Shown here: in pieces, positions 1-5,214 of the stretch
Layout: each line of letters starts with the position of its first letter
How positions within the stretch are numbered: the stretch's first letter is position 1
NCBI GenBank assembly: GCA_026125865.1
Contig: JAHCKI010000185.1
Location: 1 to 5,345, forward strand
Source: Rhodospirillales bacterium
GTDB lineage: Bacteria > Pseudomonadota > Alphaproteobacteria > Rhodospirillales > Defluviicoccaceae
DNA: 5,345 nt
Reading direction: 5' to 3'
Notes under the pieces: model-generated
What the model saw: only the letters and a program-made list of their open reading frames with translations
Database searches by the model: none
Told to the model about the DNA's origin: nothing
Position numbers and translations under genes: made by a program

Positions 1-696
1 GAGTTTCGTCGAGATGGAAACCCCGTCCACGGAAACCCGACAACCGTAGCACAGCATCTCAACGCCGCGGTTTCGGGCCGATTCGAACGCCGCCGCGTAT
101 GCCGGATCGATGTCGGCCGCCAGACAGAATCGGCGCGCGTCCTCACGCTGGACAAGATACAGCATCACGGCGCGAGCGCCGGCCGCAACCATGTCCGACA
201 GTTCCGCAAGGTGCTTCGCTCCCCGTTGCGTCACCGCGTCCGGGAACTCCGCCGGTGCGTCTTGCCCGTGTCCGCGTTTGAGCGTCACGTTCTTGACCTC
301 GACGTAGCAAGAGCTGCCGTCGGGACTATCCAACAGAATATCGATGCGGGAATTGCGGCCATACCGCACTTCGCGACGCAAATTCGCATAGCCGGATAGC
401 TCCGGGATCACTCCAGCCTCGACCGCTTCAGCGACAATACGATTGGGATGGCCGGTGTTGATGCCGACGAGCGTTTCGCCCACCCGTATGAGTTCCCAAG
501 TGTAGGGCAGCTTGCGGTTCGGATTGGTCGAACGCGACAGCCAGACTTCCGAACCGGGCGCGTCGACGCTCAACATGGAGCCGGAGTTGGGGCAGTGAGC
601 AGTTGCGATCTCGCCGCCGTCCAGCGTCACATCGGCGAGGAAGCGCTTGTAGCGGCGAACCAGCGTGCCCCGCACCAGAGGGTGTTCAAAACGCAA
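1..696 (-). CDS. sfsA: SfsA family protein (sugar fermentation stimulation protein homolog), C-terminus cut by window edge
   Basis: The reverse strand reads open from 696 to the window edge and gives 232 residues; E. coli SfsA has 234, so only the last few residues and the stop are missing. SfsA hallmarks are visible in order: YKRFLADV (residues 16-23), CPNSGSM (35-41), ELSGYANL near the middle, RIDILLD, CYVEVKNVTL, FPDAVTQRGAKHL and a C-terminal RGVEML. The Asp of RIDILL and the E-x-K of VEVK fit a PD-(D/E)xK-like nuclease core, as known for the family. SfsA was described as a DNA-binding protein affecting maltose metabolism, but its physiological role is poorly defined. No in-frame ATG exists near the N-terminus. 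The TTG at 694-696 is preferred because GGGGAG lies 8 nt upstream and the product then begins MRFEHPL, matching family length. A second TTG at 700-702 is too close to that site. The gene starts 31 nt after the methyltransferase stop, so the two are probably co-transcribed. Confidence 0.93.
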   Translation of the reverse strand, partial: MRFEHPLVRGTLVRRYKRFLADVTLDGGEIATAHCPNSGSMLSVDAPGSEVWLSRSTNPNRKLPYTWELIRVGETLVGINTGHPNRIVAEAVEAGVIPELSGYANLRREVRYGRNSRIDILLDSPDGSSCYVEVKNVTLKRGHGQDAPAEFPDAVTQRGAKHLAELSDMVAAGARAVMLYLVQREDARRFCLAADIDPAYAAAFESARNRGVEMLCYGCRVSVDGVSISTKL

Positions 697-704
697 TGTC
701 AAGG

Positions 705-710
705 CTCCCC
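705..710 (-). promoter_or_regulatory. Ribosome binding site deciding the sfsA TTG start
   Basis: On the reverse strand GGGGAG lies 8 nt before the TTG at 694-696 and only 2 nt before the TTG at 700-702. The spacing favours the inner TTG. The out-of-frame ATG in the same stretch (710-712) reaches a stop after eight codons and cannot serve sfsA. Confidence 0.6.
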
Positions 711-727
711 ATCTATTTGTACAGGTC

Positions 728-1636
728 CTATTCGCCGCTTTCGCCTTTCGAAGGGTCGCGGACGTCGAGAGCATCGGCAAGGCGCGAAGTGGCGCTTCCC
801 GGGCGCAGCGGCTGTTGCTGCGATTCATGGGGGCGCCAGCCGGTGAGATAGGTCACCTGAAACGTGGCCGGCACGCGGCCGTCGTCGTCGCCATGGGTTG
901 ACAGATAGCGCTCGGCGGCACCCATGATCGTCGCCCGCCGGCTCAACCCCTTGCGGCGCCCCATCGCGGCGTTGGTCTCCCCCATGCCGCGCAGATCGGA
1001 CATAAGCCTGAACGGATCGGCGTAGGATACCGTGAGCACATCGGTGTCCACGACCGGCAGCGCGAAGCCCGCTCTCTGCAACAAGTAACCGGCGTCACGA
1101 ACATCGACGAAGGGCGAAACCCGTGGACTGAGCCCCCCTTCCTCGCCGATCTCCGCCGCCGCCAACGCCGCCCGCAGTTCCTTCAACGTCTCCCCCCCCA
1201 GCAAGGCGGCGAGGAACAGTCCGTCCGGCTTCAAGGCCGCGCGGATCTGAGTGAGGGTTCCCGGCAGGTCGTTGACCCAGTGCAGGCTGAGGACGCTCAT
1301 CACCAGATCGAAGGTTGCCGAAGCGAACGGTAGCGCTTCTTCGTCGGCGACGAGCACCGGGCGCGGTGCGCGTGCGGCCATGGCCGGCGACAGGTCGCAG
1401 TGAACAAGCATCCGGATACCGCCGCGAGGGCCGAGCACCCGCCGCAGTACACCGGTGCGACTACCGAGATCCAGGGCCAGCGGAAACGCGCGGCGAACAT
1501 CATCCAGGCGATCAGCCAGCCGGTCTCCGATCTCTCTCAAGAGGAAATCATGATCGTGCAACCGAGGCGCCGCCCGATCCCGGTGACGCCGAACCGCGCA
1601 GCGATCAAACACATGCATACCGTTAGTCACCGGCAT
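728..1636 (-). CDS. NDUFAF5-like SAM-dependent methyltransferase-fold protein (complex I assembly family)
   Basis: A 302-residue class I SAM-binding protein. From memory of the human sequence, it lines up closely with NDUFAF5 over nearly its whole length: FDR near the N-terminus, FPLALDLG (51-58), ADEEALPF (97-104), SLHWVNDLP (117-125), LKPDG, a GGETL-type block, SPRVSPF, LMSDLRGMGE and a late GWRPHESQQQP followed by GSA. Motif I reads DLGSRTG (56-62) rather than the usual DLGCGxG, and D81 is the likely acidic ribose contact. Human NDUFAF5 hydroxylates an arginine of NDUFS7 during complex I assembly; the bacterial protein may do the same on NuoB, which is inference. Annotation pipelines often call these proteins BioC-like, but the NDUFAF5 signature is stronger. 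ATG 1634-1636 gives the longest product; the second ATG (1616-1618, MHVFDR) is a plausible true start, and neither has a strong Shine-Dalgarno. sfsA follows after 31 nt. Transcription probably starts in the divergent gap before comF. Confidence 0.9.
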   Translation of the reverse strand: MPVTNGMHVFDRCAVRRHRDRAAPRLHDHDFLLREIGDRLADRLDDVRRAFPLALDLGSRTGVLRRVLGPRGGIRMLVHCDLSPAMAARAPRPVLVADEEALPFASATFDLVMSVLSLHWVNDLPGTLTQIRAALKPDGLFLAALLGGETLKELRAALAAAEIGEEGGLSPRVSPFVDVRDAGYLLQRAGFALPVVDTDVLTVSYADPFRLMSDLRGMGETNAAMGRRKGLSRRATIMGAAERYLSTHGDDDGRVPATFQVTYLTGWRPHESQQQPLRPGSATSRLADALDVRDPSKGESGE

Positions 1637-1717
1637 AGATATTCAAGTTTTTATTGTAGGGTGAATGGCTCCCCCGGTATATGGCATGGACACTCGAATC
1701 GATCAAATGGGCATCGC
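1637..1717. promoter_or_regulatory. Divergent intergenic region between the methyltransferase and comF; probable promoters
   Basis: This is the only non-coding stretch between the two divergent gene groups and it is AT-rich for the window (for example 1640-1658). On the reverse strand a TACAAT box (plus-strand 1653-1658) could be the -10 for the methyltransferase, though the matching -35 (TATACC, 17 nt away) is poor. On the forward strand TTGTAG (1654-1659) and TATATG (1678-1683) with an 18-nt spacer could serve comF, each a partial match. The two candidates overlap at 1653-1659, so the directions might compete. Exact elements are uncertain; that promoters lie here is likely from gene orientation. 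Confidence 0.4.
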
Positions 1718-2554
1718 TTGAACGACCTTCAATCCTCGGCGTCCCCTGCGTCCGTTACCGCCTCGCGCGGTTCGCTGGCGCGCATTCGAGGGGCGATCAA
1801 CCAGGTCATCGACGTATTGGTGCCGCCCCAATGCCTGCGATGCGGGGCGTTGGTGGATACGCCGGGGACTCTTTGCACCGAATGTTGGCCGCGACTGCAA
1901 TTCATCGCCGCGCCCCTGTGCATCGCCTGTGGCGTTCCGTTCGAGGTGGATCTGGGCGACGAAGCGTTGTGCGCCGAGTGCATAAGGGAGCGTCCGGCCT
2001 ATGGCTCCGCCCGTGCCGCTATCGTCTATGACGAAAACAGCCGCGGTTTGATCCTCGCGTTCAAGCATGGCGATCGTACGGATGCGGCGCCCGCCTACGG
2101 ACGTTGGATGGCGCGCGCCGGCGCGGAAGTGCTCGCTGGCGCCGACGCGTTGGTCCCCGTTCCGGTTCACTGGACGCGGCTGTTCGCGCGCCGGTACAAC
2201 CAGGCCGCCCTCCTGGCGCAGGCCGTTGGCCGAACCGCCAATCTGCCGGTGTATCCAGATGTGCTGTTGCGCCGGAAACGTACGCCAAAGTTGGGAACAC
2301 TGGGTCCCAGCGCCCGGCGTAGGGTAATCAAGGGCGCCATCTCCATCCATACCCGGCGTGCGTCTTTGGTGGCGGACCAACAAATCGTGCTGGTCGATGA
2401 TGTTCATACCACCGGTTCGACAATCGCCGAGTGTACGCGTGCATTGCTGCGGGCCGGCGCCAAGGGCGTCGATGTCCTGACACTGGCGCGAACGGTCCGC
2501 GCCGACATCGGCGGATTCCGTACCGTCGGTGACGGACTTCGTCGTGGGCGCTGA
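1718..2554 (+). CDS. comF: ComF family protein (zinc-ribbon plus phosphoribosyltransferase domain)
   Basis: About 278 residues from TTG 1718. The N-terminal part carries four CxxC pairs (C39/C42, C53/C56, C68/C71, C85/C88), the zinc-ribbon layout of alphaproteobacterial ComF. Then come AFKHGDRTD, VPVPVHWTRLFARRYNQ and the PRPP-binding loop VLVDDVHTTGST (about 224-235). In transformable bacteria ComFC-type proteins help incoming single-stranded DNA cross the inner membrane; in many alphaproteobacteria competence is unproven and the role is open. The reading frame stays open back to 1400, but that part is antisense to the methyltransferase. No in-frame ATG lies between the gap and the first CxxC. 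GTG 1661 is an alternative, but codons 1661-1717 have G/C in the third position in 9 of 19 cases against 17 of 22 just after 1718, so TTG 1718 is preferred. The basic tail after LARTVR (about 17 residues) is longer than I recall for homologs. Confidence 0.9.
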   Translation: MNDLQSSASPASVTASRGSLARIRGAINQVIDVLVPPQCLRCGALVDTPGTLCTECWPRLQFIAAPLCIACGVPFEVDLGDEALCAECIRERPAYGSARAAIVYDENSRGLILAFKHGDRTDAAPAYGRWMARAGAEVLAGADALVPVPVHWTRLFARRYNQAALLAQAVGRTANLPVYPDVLLRRKRTPKLGTLGPSARRRVIKGAISIHTRRASLVADQQIVLVDDVHTTGSTIAECTRALLRAGAKGVDVLTLARTVRADIGGFRTVGDGLRRGR

Positions 2555-2556
2555 TC

Positions 2557-2562
2557 AGGAGG
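2557..2562 (+). promoter_or_regulatory. Strong AGGAGG Shine-Dalgarno just after the comF stop
   Basis: A perfect AGGAGG lies 2 nt after the comF TGA. The nearest in-frame grxC starts are TTG 2565 (2-nt spacing, too short) and GTG 2574 (11 nt, slightly long). If used with GTG 2574, glutaredoxin would gain 21 residues. It may instead be chance, since a better spaced site (GGGAG, 2624-2628) precedes TTG 2637. Confidence 0.35.
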
Positions 2563-2623
2563 TGTTGCCGGGAGTGGAATTCCCCCTGTATGACAAAGGG
2601 TCGAATGGAAAGCGCGCTTGTTT

Positions 2624-2628
2624 GGGAG
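2624..2628 (+). promoter_or_regulatory. Ribosome binding site for the grxC TTG start
   Basis: GGGAG lies exactly 8 nt before TTG 2637, a normal spacing. This TTG puts the N-terminus at (M)ASVEIYTSPFC, which matches the usual beginning of glutaredoxin 3. Confidence 0.55.
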
Positions 2629-2636
2629 ACTACGAC

Positions 2637-2900
2637 TTGGCCAGCGTCGAAATTTACACATCGCCTTTCTGCCCCTATTGCCATCGCGCCAAGGCGCTGC
2701 TGAAGGACAAGGGCGTCGGTTTCAAAGAGGTCGACGTGCTGATGGCGCCCGGCAAACGTGCCGAAATGCGCGAACGTGCCGATGGCAAAAACACGGTGCC
2801 CCAAATCTTCATCGACGGCCAGCACATTGGCGGCTGCGACGACCTTCAAGCGCTCGACCAAGATGGCCGACTAGACGCGCTCCTGCAGGCGGGAACTTGA
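2637..2900 (+). CDS. grxC: Glutaredoxin 3 (GrxC), dithiol type
   Basis: An 87-residue single-domain glutaredoxin, normal length for bacterial Grx3. The active site CPYC is at 12-15 after VEIYTSPF, the cis-proline motif TVP is at 53-55, and the glutathione-binding GGCDD is at 65-69, with an extra cysteine at C67. It reduces protein disulfides and glutathione mixed disulfides in the cytoplasm using glutathione. The start is TTG 2637: it has GGGAG 8 nt upstream and gives the standard N-terminus. The frame is open further back, and GTG 2529 would add 36 residues and overlap comF, while GTG 2574 with AGGAGG at 11 nt would add 21. Neither extension resembles a known Grx3 part. It sits 82 nt after comF and 5 nt before the Nit-type hydrolase, so the three are likely one operon; Grx and Nit1-like proteins share a link to glutathione. 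Confidence 0.95.
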   Translation: MASVEIYTSPFCPYCHRAKALLKDKGVGFKEVDVLMAPGKRAEMRERADGKNTVPQIFIDGQHIGGCDDLQALDQDGRLDALLQAGT

Positions 2901-2905
2901 AAACC

Positions 2906-3733
2906 ATGACGGACTCCTTCATCGTTGCCTGCGTTCAAACCAATTCCAGCCGCGAGATCGAGGCCAATATTGCGGCCGTCGCACCGTTGGTGCGTCGCGC
3001 TCGCGATGCCGATGCGGCGTTCATCCTGCTCCCCGAGAACGTCAGCATGCTCGAGCCCGATGAGGACCTCTTGCGCCGGAAAGCCCGACGGGAACAAGAG
3101 CACTTGGCTCTCTTGGCCTTGCAGAATTTGGCGCGAGAGGTCGATGCGTGGCTCTTGATCGGTTCTCTGGCCGTCAAGGTCGAGGGCGACAAAGTCGCCA
3201 ACCGTTCTATTTTGCTGAATTCGCAAGGAAACATCGTCGCCCGCTACGACAAGATCCACCTTTTCGACGTGGATCTCGGCGACGGCGAACAGTATCTGGA
3301 ATCGAGGACCATATCGCCCGGAAACCAAGCCGTCGTCGCGGCTCTGCCCTGGGGGTGGCTCGGCATGAGCGTGTGTTACGATGTCCGGTTTCCGCATCTG
3401 TATCGGCAACTGGCAAAGTCCGGCGCCGATTTTCTATCGGTGCCGGCGGCGTTCACGCGCACGACGGGCCGCGCCCATTGGCACGTTTTACAGCGCGCCC
3501 GCGCCATCGAGAACGGCTGCTACGTGTTCGCGCCGGCCCAGTGTGGGGTCCATGCCGAAGGACGCGAGACCTTCGGCCATTCGCTGATCATCGACCCGTG
3601 GGGCGAGGTGCTGGCCGACGGCGGCGATGACGTCGGGATCATCACGGCGAAAGTGGATCGGGCGCAAGTTATCGAAGCCCGGCGCAAGATCCCGTCCCTG
3701 ACCCACGACCGCCCGTTCGACACACCCGCTTAA
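2906..3733 (+). CDS. Carbon-nitrogen hydrolase, Nit1-like (likely deaminated glutathione amidase)
   Basis: A 275-residue nitrilase-superfamily protein, normal length for the Nit branch. The catalytic triad is complete: E44 in LLPENV, K116 in YDKIHLFDVD and C157 in GMSVCYDVRFP. Further family blocks are PAAFTRTTGRAHWHVLQRAR, AIENGCYVFAPAQCG and HSLIIDPWGEVLA. The sequence IHLFDVD and the RFPHLYRQLAKSGAD block fit Nit1/Nit2-type omega-amidase relatives. Nit1 enzymes hydrolyse deaminated glutathione, a transaminase side product, to 2-oxoglutarate and Cys-Gly; that specificity is inferred, and other amides remain possible. ATG 2906 is 5 nt after the grxC stop, and no strong Shine-Dalgarno is visible, which suggests translational coupling. 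The open frame extending back to 2618 overlaps grxC in another frame and is not real. The gene meets the next gene tail to tail, with only 11 nt between the stops. Confidence 0.93.
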   Translation: MTDSFIVACVQTNSSREIEANIAAVAPLVRRARDADAAFILLPENVSMLEPDEDLLRRKARREQEHLALLALQNLAREVDAWLLIGSLAVKVEGDKVANRSILLNSQGNIVARYDKIHLFDVDLGDGEQYLESRTISPGNQAVVAALPWGWLGMSVCYDVRFPHLYRQLAKSGADFLSVPAAFTRTTGRAHWHVLQRARAIENGCYVFAPAQCGVHAEGRETFGHSLIIDPWGEVLADGGDDVGIITAKVDRAQVIEARRKIPSLTHDRPFDTPA

Positions 3734-3755
3734 GTGATCGTGCCTTAACGGCGGG
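3725..3755. terminator. Hairpin across the convergent gene junction, possible bidirectional terminator
   Basis: CCCGC (3725-3729) plus TTAAG (3730-3734) pair with CTTAA (3744-3748) plus GCGGG (3751-3755). This leaves a 9-nt loop (3735-3743) and a 2-nt bulge (3749-3750). The structure includes both stop codons (3731-3733 forward, 3745-3747 reverse). There is no T-tract on either side, so it is not a classic intrinsic terminator. Confidence 0.35.
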
Positions 3756-4452
3756 CAAGGGCGGCGGTGATTTTTTCGATTTGGTCGTTGACGGAGATCT
3801 TGGCGTGGCCCGTGACTTCCAGGTCACGGTCTTCGAAGGTGCCGTCCCCGTTCTTGCTCCGCCAGGCGGCGACTGTGCGGTCGCGCGCGCGAATCAGTGC
3901 CTCGATGCCGGGCCGAAACAGGCGCACCATGGCGGTAATCCACAGATTCACGGGCAATGACGGATACGACAGGTCCATGTCGAAGACGTCGAGCATGCGT
4001 ATGACATCCTCGGCATCGTACCATGTTTCGCCCGTCACCCAACGGTTGGTGGTGAACAAGCCGACGGGAATACCATACTTGTCCATGGAAATGGCGATGA
4101 GGTGCGATAGGGCGTCGTTGTCGCCCTTGGGAGCGGTGAAGTCGTCGAGTGGGGCCGGGCGAATTCCCTCCGGCATTCCTTTCGGTCTCAGAAAGGTATG
4201 GAAGTGGCCGTGTTCGTCCCCGCGAAGCCCAGCCGGATGGGCGTGATAATAATACTGGCAATGGGTCTCGGGGTCATAGACATCGCCATTGGGATAGTGG
4301 TCCCACTCGAAAAACTCGGCCTCTCCGCGCAGCACCTCGCTGACGACGTTCGCCCCCGATTTTCCAAGCAGCCGATAGCATTCGAGAATTTCGGCGCCCG
4401 CCGCCGCCATGTCCTCGAGGCGGTCTCTCGGTATTCCGGCAAATTCCGACAT
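3745..4452 (-). CDS. Conserved-looking protein of unknown function with His-rich motif (possibly the DUF6969 family)
   Basis: A 235-residue soluble protein with no signal peptide or membrane segment. I do not recognise an enzymatic family with certainty; the sequence reminds me of alphaproteobacterial proteins labelled DUF6969, a name given from memory. The most striking part is residues 49-90: EWDHYPNGDVYDPET, then QYYYHAHP (66-73) and DEHGHFHTFLRP (79-90). It holds seven histidines (52, 64, 70, 72, 81, 83, 85) in HxH and HxHxH spacing, which could bind a metal. The second half has GIPVGLFTTNRWVTGETW and a Trp/Arg-rich helical end. Codon use is GC-rich and the frame is long and clean, supporting a real gene. 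The ATG at 4452 has only a weak purine stretch (GCGAGA) upstream. The gene is apparently a single transcription unit, running against the comF-grxC-nit cluster, with a promoter candidate 38 nt upstream. Confidence 0.8.
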   Translation of the reverse strand: MSEFAGIPRDRLEDMAAAGAEILECYRLLGKSGANVVSEVLRGEAEFFEWDHYPNGDVYDPETHCQYYYHAHPAGLRGDEHGHFHTFLRPKGMPEGIRPAPLDDFTAPKGDNDALSHLIAISMDKYGIPVGLFTTNRWVTGETWYDAEDVIRMLDVFDMDLSYPSLPVNLWITAMVRLFRPGIEALIRARDRTVAAWRSKNGDGTFEDRDLEVTGHAKISVNDQIEKITAALARR

Positions 4453-4489
4453 TCACTGTCTCGCTGTTCGATTGCTTGCCCGACGGACC

Positions 4490-4519
4490 ATTGTAGCGAA
4501 CCACGGCGCAAACACCCAA
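4490..4519 (-). promoter_or_regulatory. Candidate promoter for the 3745-4452 gene
   Basis: On the reverse strand TACAAT (plus-strand 4490-4495) matches the -10 consensus at five of six positions. TTGGGT (4514-4519) lies 18 nt upstream and matches the -35 at three of six. The predicted start near 4483 would leave a leader of about 30 nt before the ATG at 4452. This is a plausible sigma-70 type promoter, by inspection only. Confidence 0.35.
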
Positions 4520-4638
4520 TAGGGGAAGCGACGGGAGCGTCTTTTCTGCGTGCGGCGCGACTTCGAGCGGTTTCGATCCGAAGATGGTGTCAATTGGAGC
4601 ACGATGACACAAGATAGAACCAATCTGATGCCACGGAC

Positions 4639-4667
4639 TTGCTTTAAGTCTTTAATATTTTAAGCAA
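4639..4667. repeat. AT-rich imperfect inverted repeat
   Basis: TTGCTT (4639-4644) pairs with AAGCAA (4662-4667), followed inward by a T-T mismatch and two more A-T pairs. Directly beside it, AAATT (4667-4671 region) and AATTT around CGA form a second small inverted repeat ending near 4678. In a GC-rich window this block of about 40 AT-rich bases stands out; it could be a regulatory site, or a second part of the 3' end of the NPC-repeat transcript. Confidence 0.3.
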
Positions 4668-4697
4668 ATTCGAAATTTGGGGAACAGGGAATTAGAT

Positions 4698-4724
4698 GAA
4701 GCGCCGCCCGGTGGGCGGCGCTTC
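4698..4724 (-). terminator. Perfect 12-bp GC-rich hairpin after the NPC-repeat gene, likely terminator
   Basis: GAAGCGCCGCCC (4698-4709) and GGGCGGCGCTTC (4713-4724) are exact inverted repeats with a 3-nt loop. The stem begins 10 nt after the stop codon of the leftward gene at 4735. On that strand it is followed by ATCTAATT, a weak T-containing tail, so it resembles an intrinsic terminator with a poor U-tract; it could also protect the 3' end of the transcript. Confidence 0.65.
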
Positions 4725-4734
4725 TCTGCGGTGA

Positions 4735-5085
4735 CTATTGCTTCTTGGCCGCGCAGGGATTGACGGCCTCTTTCGCGGCACAGGGATTCTTCGCAGCACA
4801 TGGGTTGACCGCCTTGGCGGCGCAGGGGTTGACCGCCTTCGCCGCACAGGGATTGGCTGCCTTGGCGGCGCATGGGTTGGCTTCTTTGGCCTTGCATGGG
4901 TTGCAGGATGCCAAAATGATTTCACCGCTGCGGGACTGAGCCGCGGGCAGGGCTGCCGACTTGCCTTGGTGCGCGCCGCTCCCGCAGTCCGCCAAAACGG
5001 GGGTGCTGACGGAAACCGCGAAGCCGGCAACGGCAAGTACGGGAAGGACGGTCTTGGACAGGAGCTTGACGTTCTTCGATTTCAT
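4735..5085 (-). CDS. Small secreted Cys-rich protein with NPC (Asn-Pro-Cys) repeats
   Basis: A 116-residue protein with an N-terminal signal peptide: basic start MKSKNVKLLSK, hydrophobic core about 13-27 and a likely cleavage VLA|DC after A32. The Cys is not in a proper lipobox, so it is probably periplasmic rather than a lipoprotein. The mature part has nine cysteines; seven are in NPC motifs (C64, C72, C80, C88, C96, C102, C111), mostly in NPCAAKAV-type units of eight residues. The first unit reads NPCKAKEA, one unit is shortened to six residues and one lengthened to nine. No catalytic domain is visible. Similar NPCAAK-repeat exported proteins occur in other proteobacteria, without a firm function as far as I recall. 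The regular thiols and the neighbouring cupredoxin-like gene suggest metal binding, which is inference. The ATG has a strong GAGGAGG 7 nt upstream, and a GC hairpin follows the stop. Confidence 0.85.
   Translation of the reverse strand: MKSKNVKLLSKTVLPVLAVAGFAVSVSTPVLADCGSGAHQGKSAALPAAQSRSGEIILASCNPCKAKEANPCAAKAANPCAAKAVNPCAAKAVNPCAAKNPCAAKEAVNPCAAKKQ
4744..4902 (-). repeat. In-frame tandem repeat encoding NPCAAKxx units
   Basis: The DNA for residues 62-114 is a degenerate tandem array of 24-bp units (NPC plus five residues), with one 18-bp and one 27-bp unit near the 3' end. Each unit keeps the Asn-Pro-Cys codons, while synonymous changes (AAT/AAC, TGT/TGC, GCC/GCG) separate the copies. This suggests an old, selected array rather than a fresh slippage product. 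Confidence 0.8.
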
Positions 5086-5092
5086 GGCGATG

Positions 5093-5099
5093 CCTCCTC
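5093..5099 (-). promoter_or_regulatory. Strong ribosome binding site of the NPC-repeat gene
   Basis: GAGGAGG on the reverse strand, 7 nt before the ATG at 5083-5085. It is the best placed strong Shine-Dalgarno in the window and suggests the protein is made in quantity. Confidence 0.75.
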
Positions 5100-5134
5100 A
5101 CAAATGGTGCCAACGCAAAAGGTGCAAATGAGTT

Positions 5135-5164
5135 TCATTAGTCTCGACGACGCCAAGTTGACAA
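5135..5164 (-). promoter_or_regulatory. Weak promoter candidate upstream of the NPC-repeat gene
   Basis: TTGTCA on the reverse strand (plus-strand 5159-5164) matches the -35 consensus at five of six positions, but the -10 at 18 nt (TAATGA, 5135-5140) is poor. A GAGAAC/CGTC pair in the same stretch loosely resembles an ECF-type sigma site. The gap to the upstream cupredoxin-like gene is 129 nt, so the NPC gene may have its own promoter or be read through from upstream. Confidence 0.2.
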
Positions 5165-5194
5165 GTTCTCCGTGATATTGCGAATCAAACGCAT

Positions 5195-5208
5195 TCACGT
5201 ATTCGTGA
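5195..5208. repeat. Short inverted repeat after the cupredoxin-like gene
   Basis: TCACG (5195-5199) and CGTGA (5204-5208) are exact inverted repeats with a 4-nt loop, 6 nt past the stop of the leftward gene. Five base pairs and no T-tract make it a weak terminator at best; it could be an operator half-site pair for the NPC gene. Confidence 0.25.
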
Positions 5209-5214
5209 TGGGTG

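Larger units (their letters stand above)
4453..4734. other. Non-coding stretch between two leftward genes
   Basis: About 280 bases lie between the unknown-function gene and the stop of the NPC-repeat gene. Open frames here (for example reverse 4274-4612 and forward 4198-4617) lack recognisable motifs and mostly overlap the real gene in other frames, so no gene is called. The part near 4490-4519 holds a promoter candidate, 4639-4680 is strongly AT-rich with small inverted repeats, and 4698-4724 is a GC-rich hairpin. I see nothing definite in 4520-4638. Confidence 0.6.

Noticed and set aside
448..846. Forward open frame of 132 residues over sfsA and the methyltransferase end
   Set aside because: Antisense to sfsA, which matches its family along the whole length; no recognisable motif in the forward product.
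1400..1717. Upstream open extension of the comF frame, antisense to the methyltransferase
   Set aside because: It lies opposite a well-supported gene, shows no ComF homology, and third-position G/C falls in the part just before 1718. It is a shadow of the GC-rich opposite strand.
1681..2031. ATG 1681 as the comF start
   Set aside because: It is in a different frame from the CxxC and PRPP motifs and ends at 2031 with no recognisable domain.
1703..2407. Reverse open frame of 234 residues opposite comF
   Set aside because: Composition is typical of an antisense frame of a GC-rich gene; ComF motifs on the forward strand are clear.
2846..3409. Reverse open frame of 187 residues opposite the Nit-type hydrolase
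   Set aside because: Antisense to a protein with a complete Glu-Lys-Cys triad; no motif of its own.
4744..4902. CRISPR-like array
   Set aside because: The repeats are contiguous, in frame and coding, without unique spacers.
4735..5085. Lipoprotein call for the NPC-repeat protein
   Set aside because: The residues before C34 are VLAD, which does not fit a lipobox (small residue needed at -1); ordinary cleavage after A32 fits better.
4738..5175. Forward open frame of 145 residues with Gly/Arg/Leu repeats
   Set aside because: The repeats mirror the NPC units on the reverse strand, which has a signal peptide, a strong ribosome site and a terminator.
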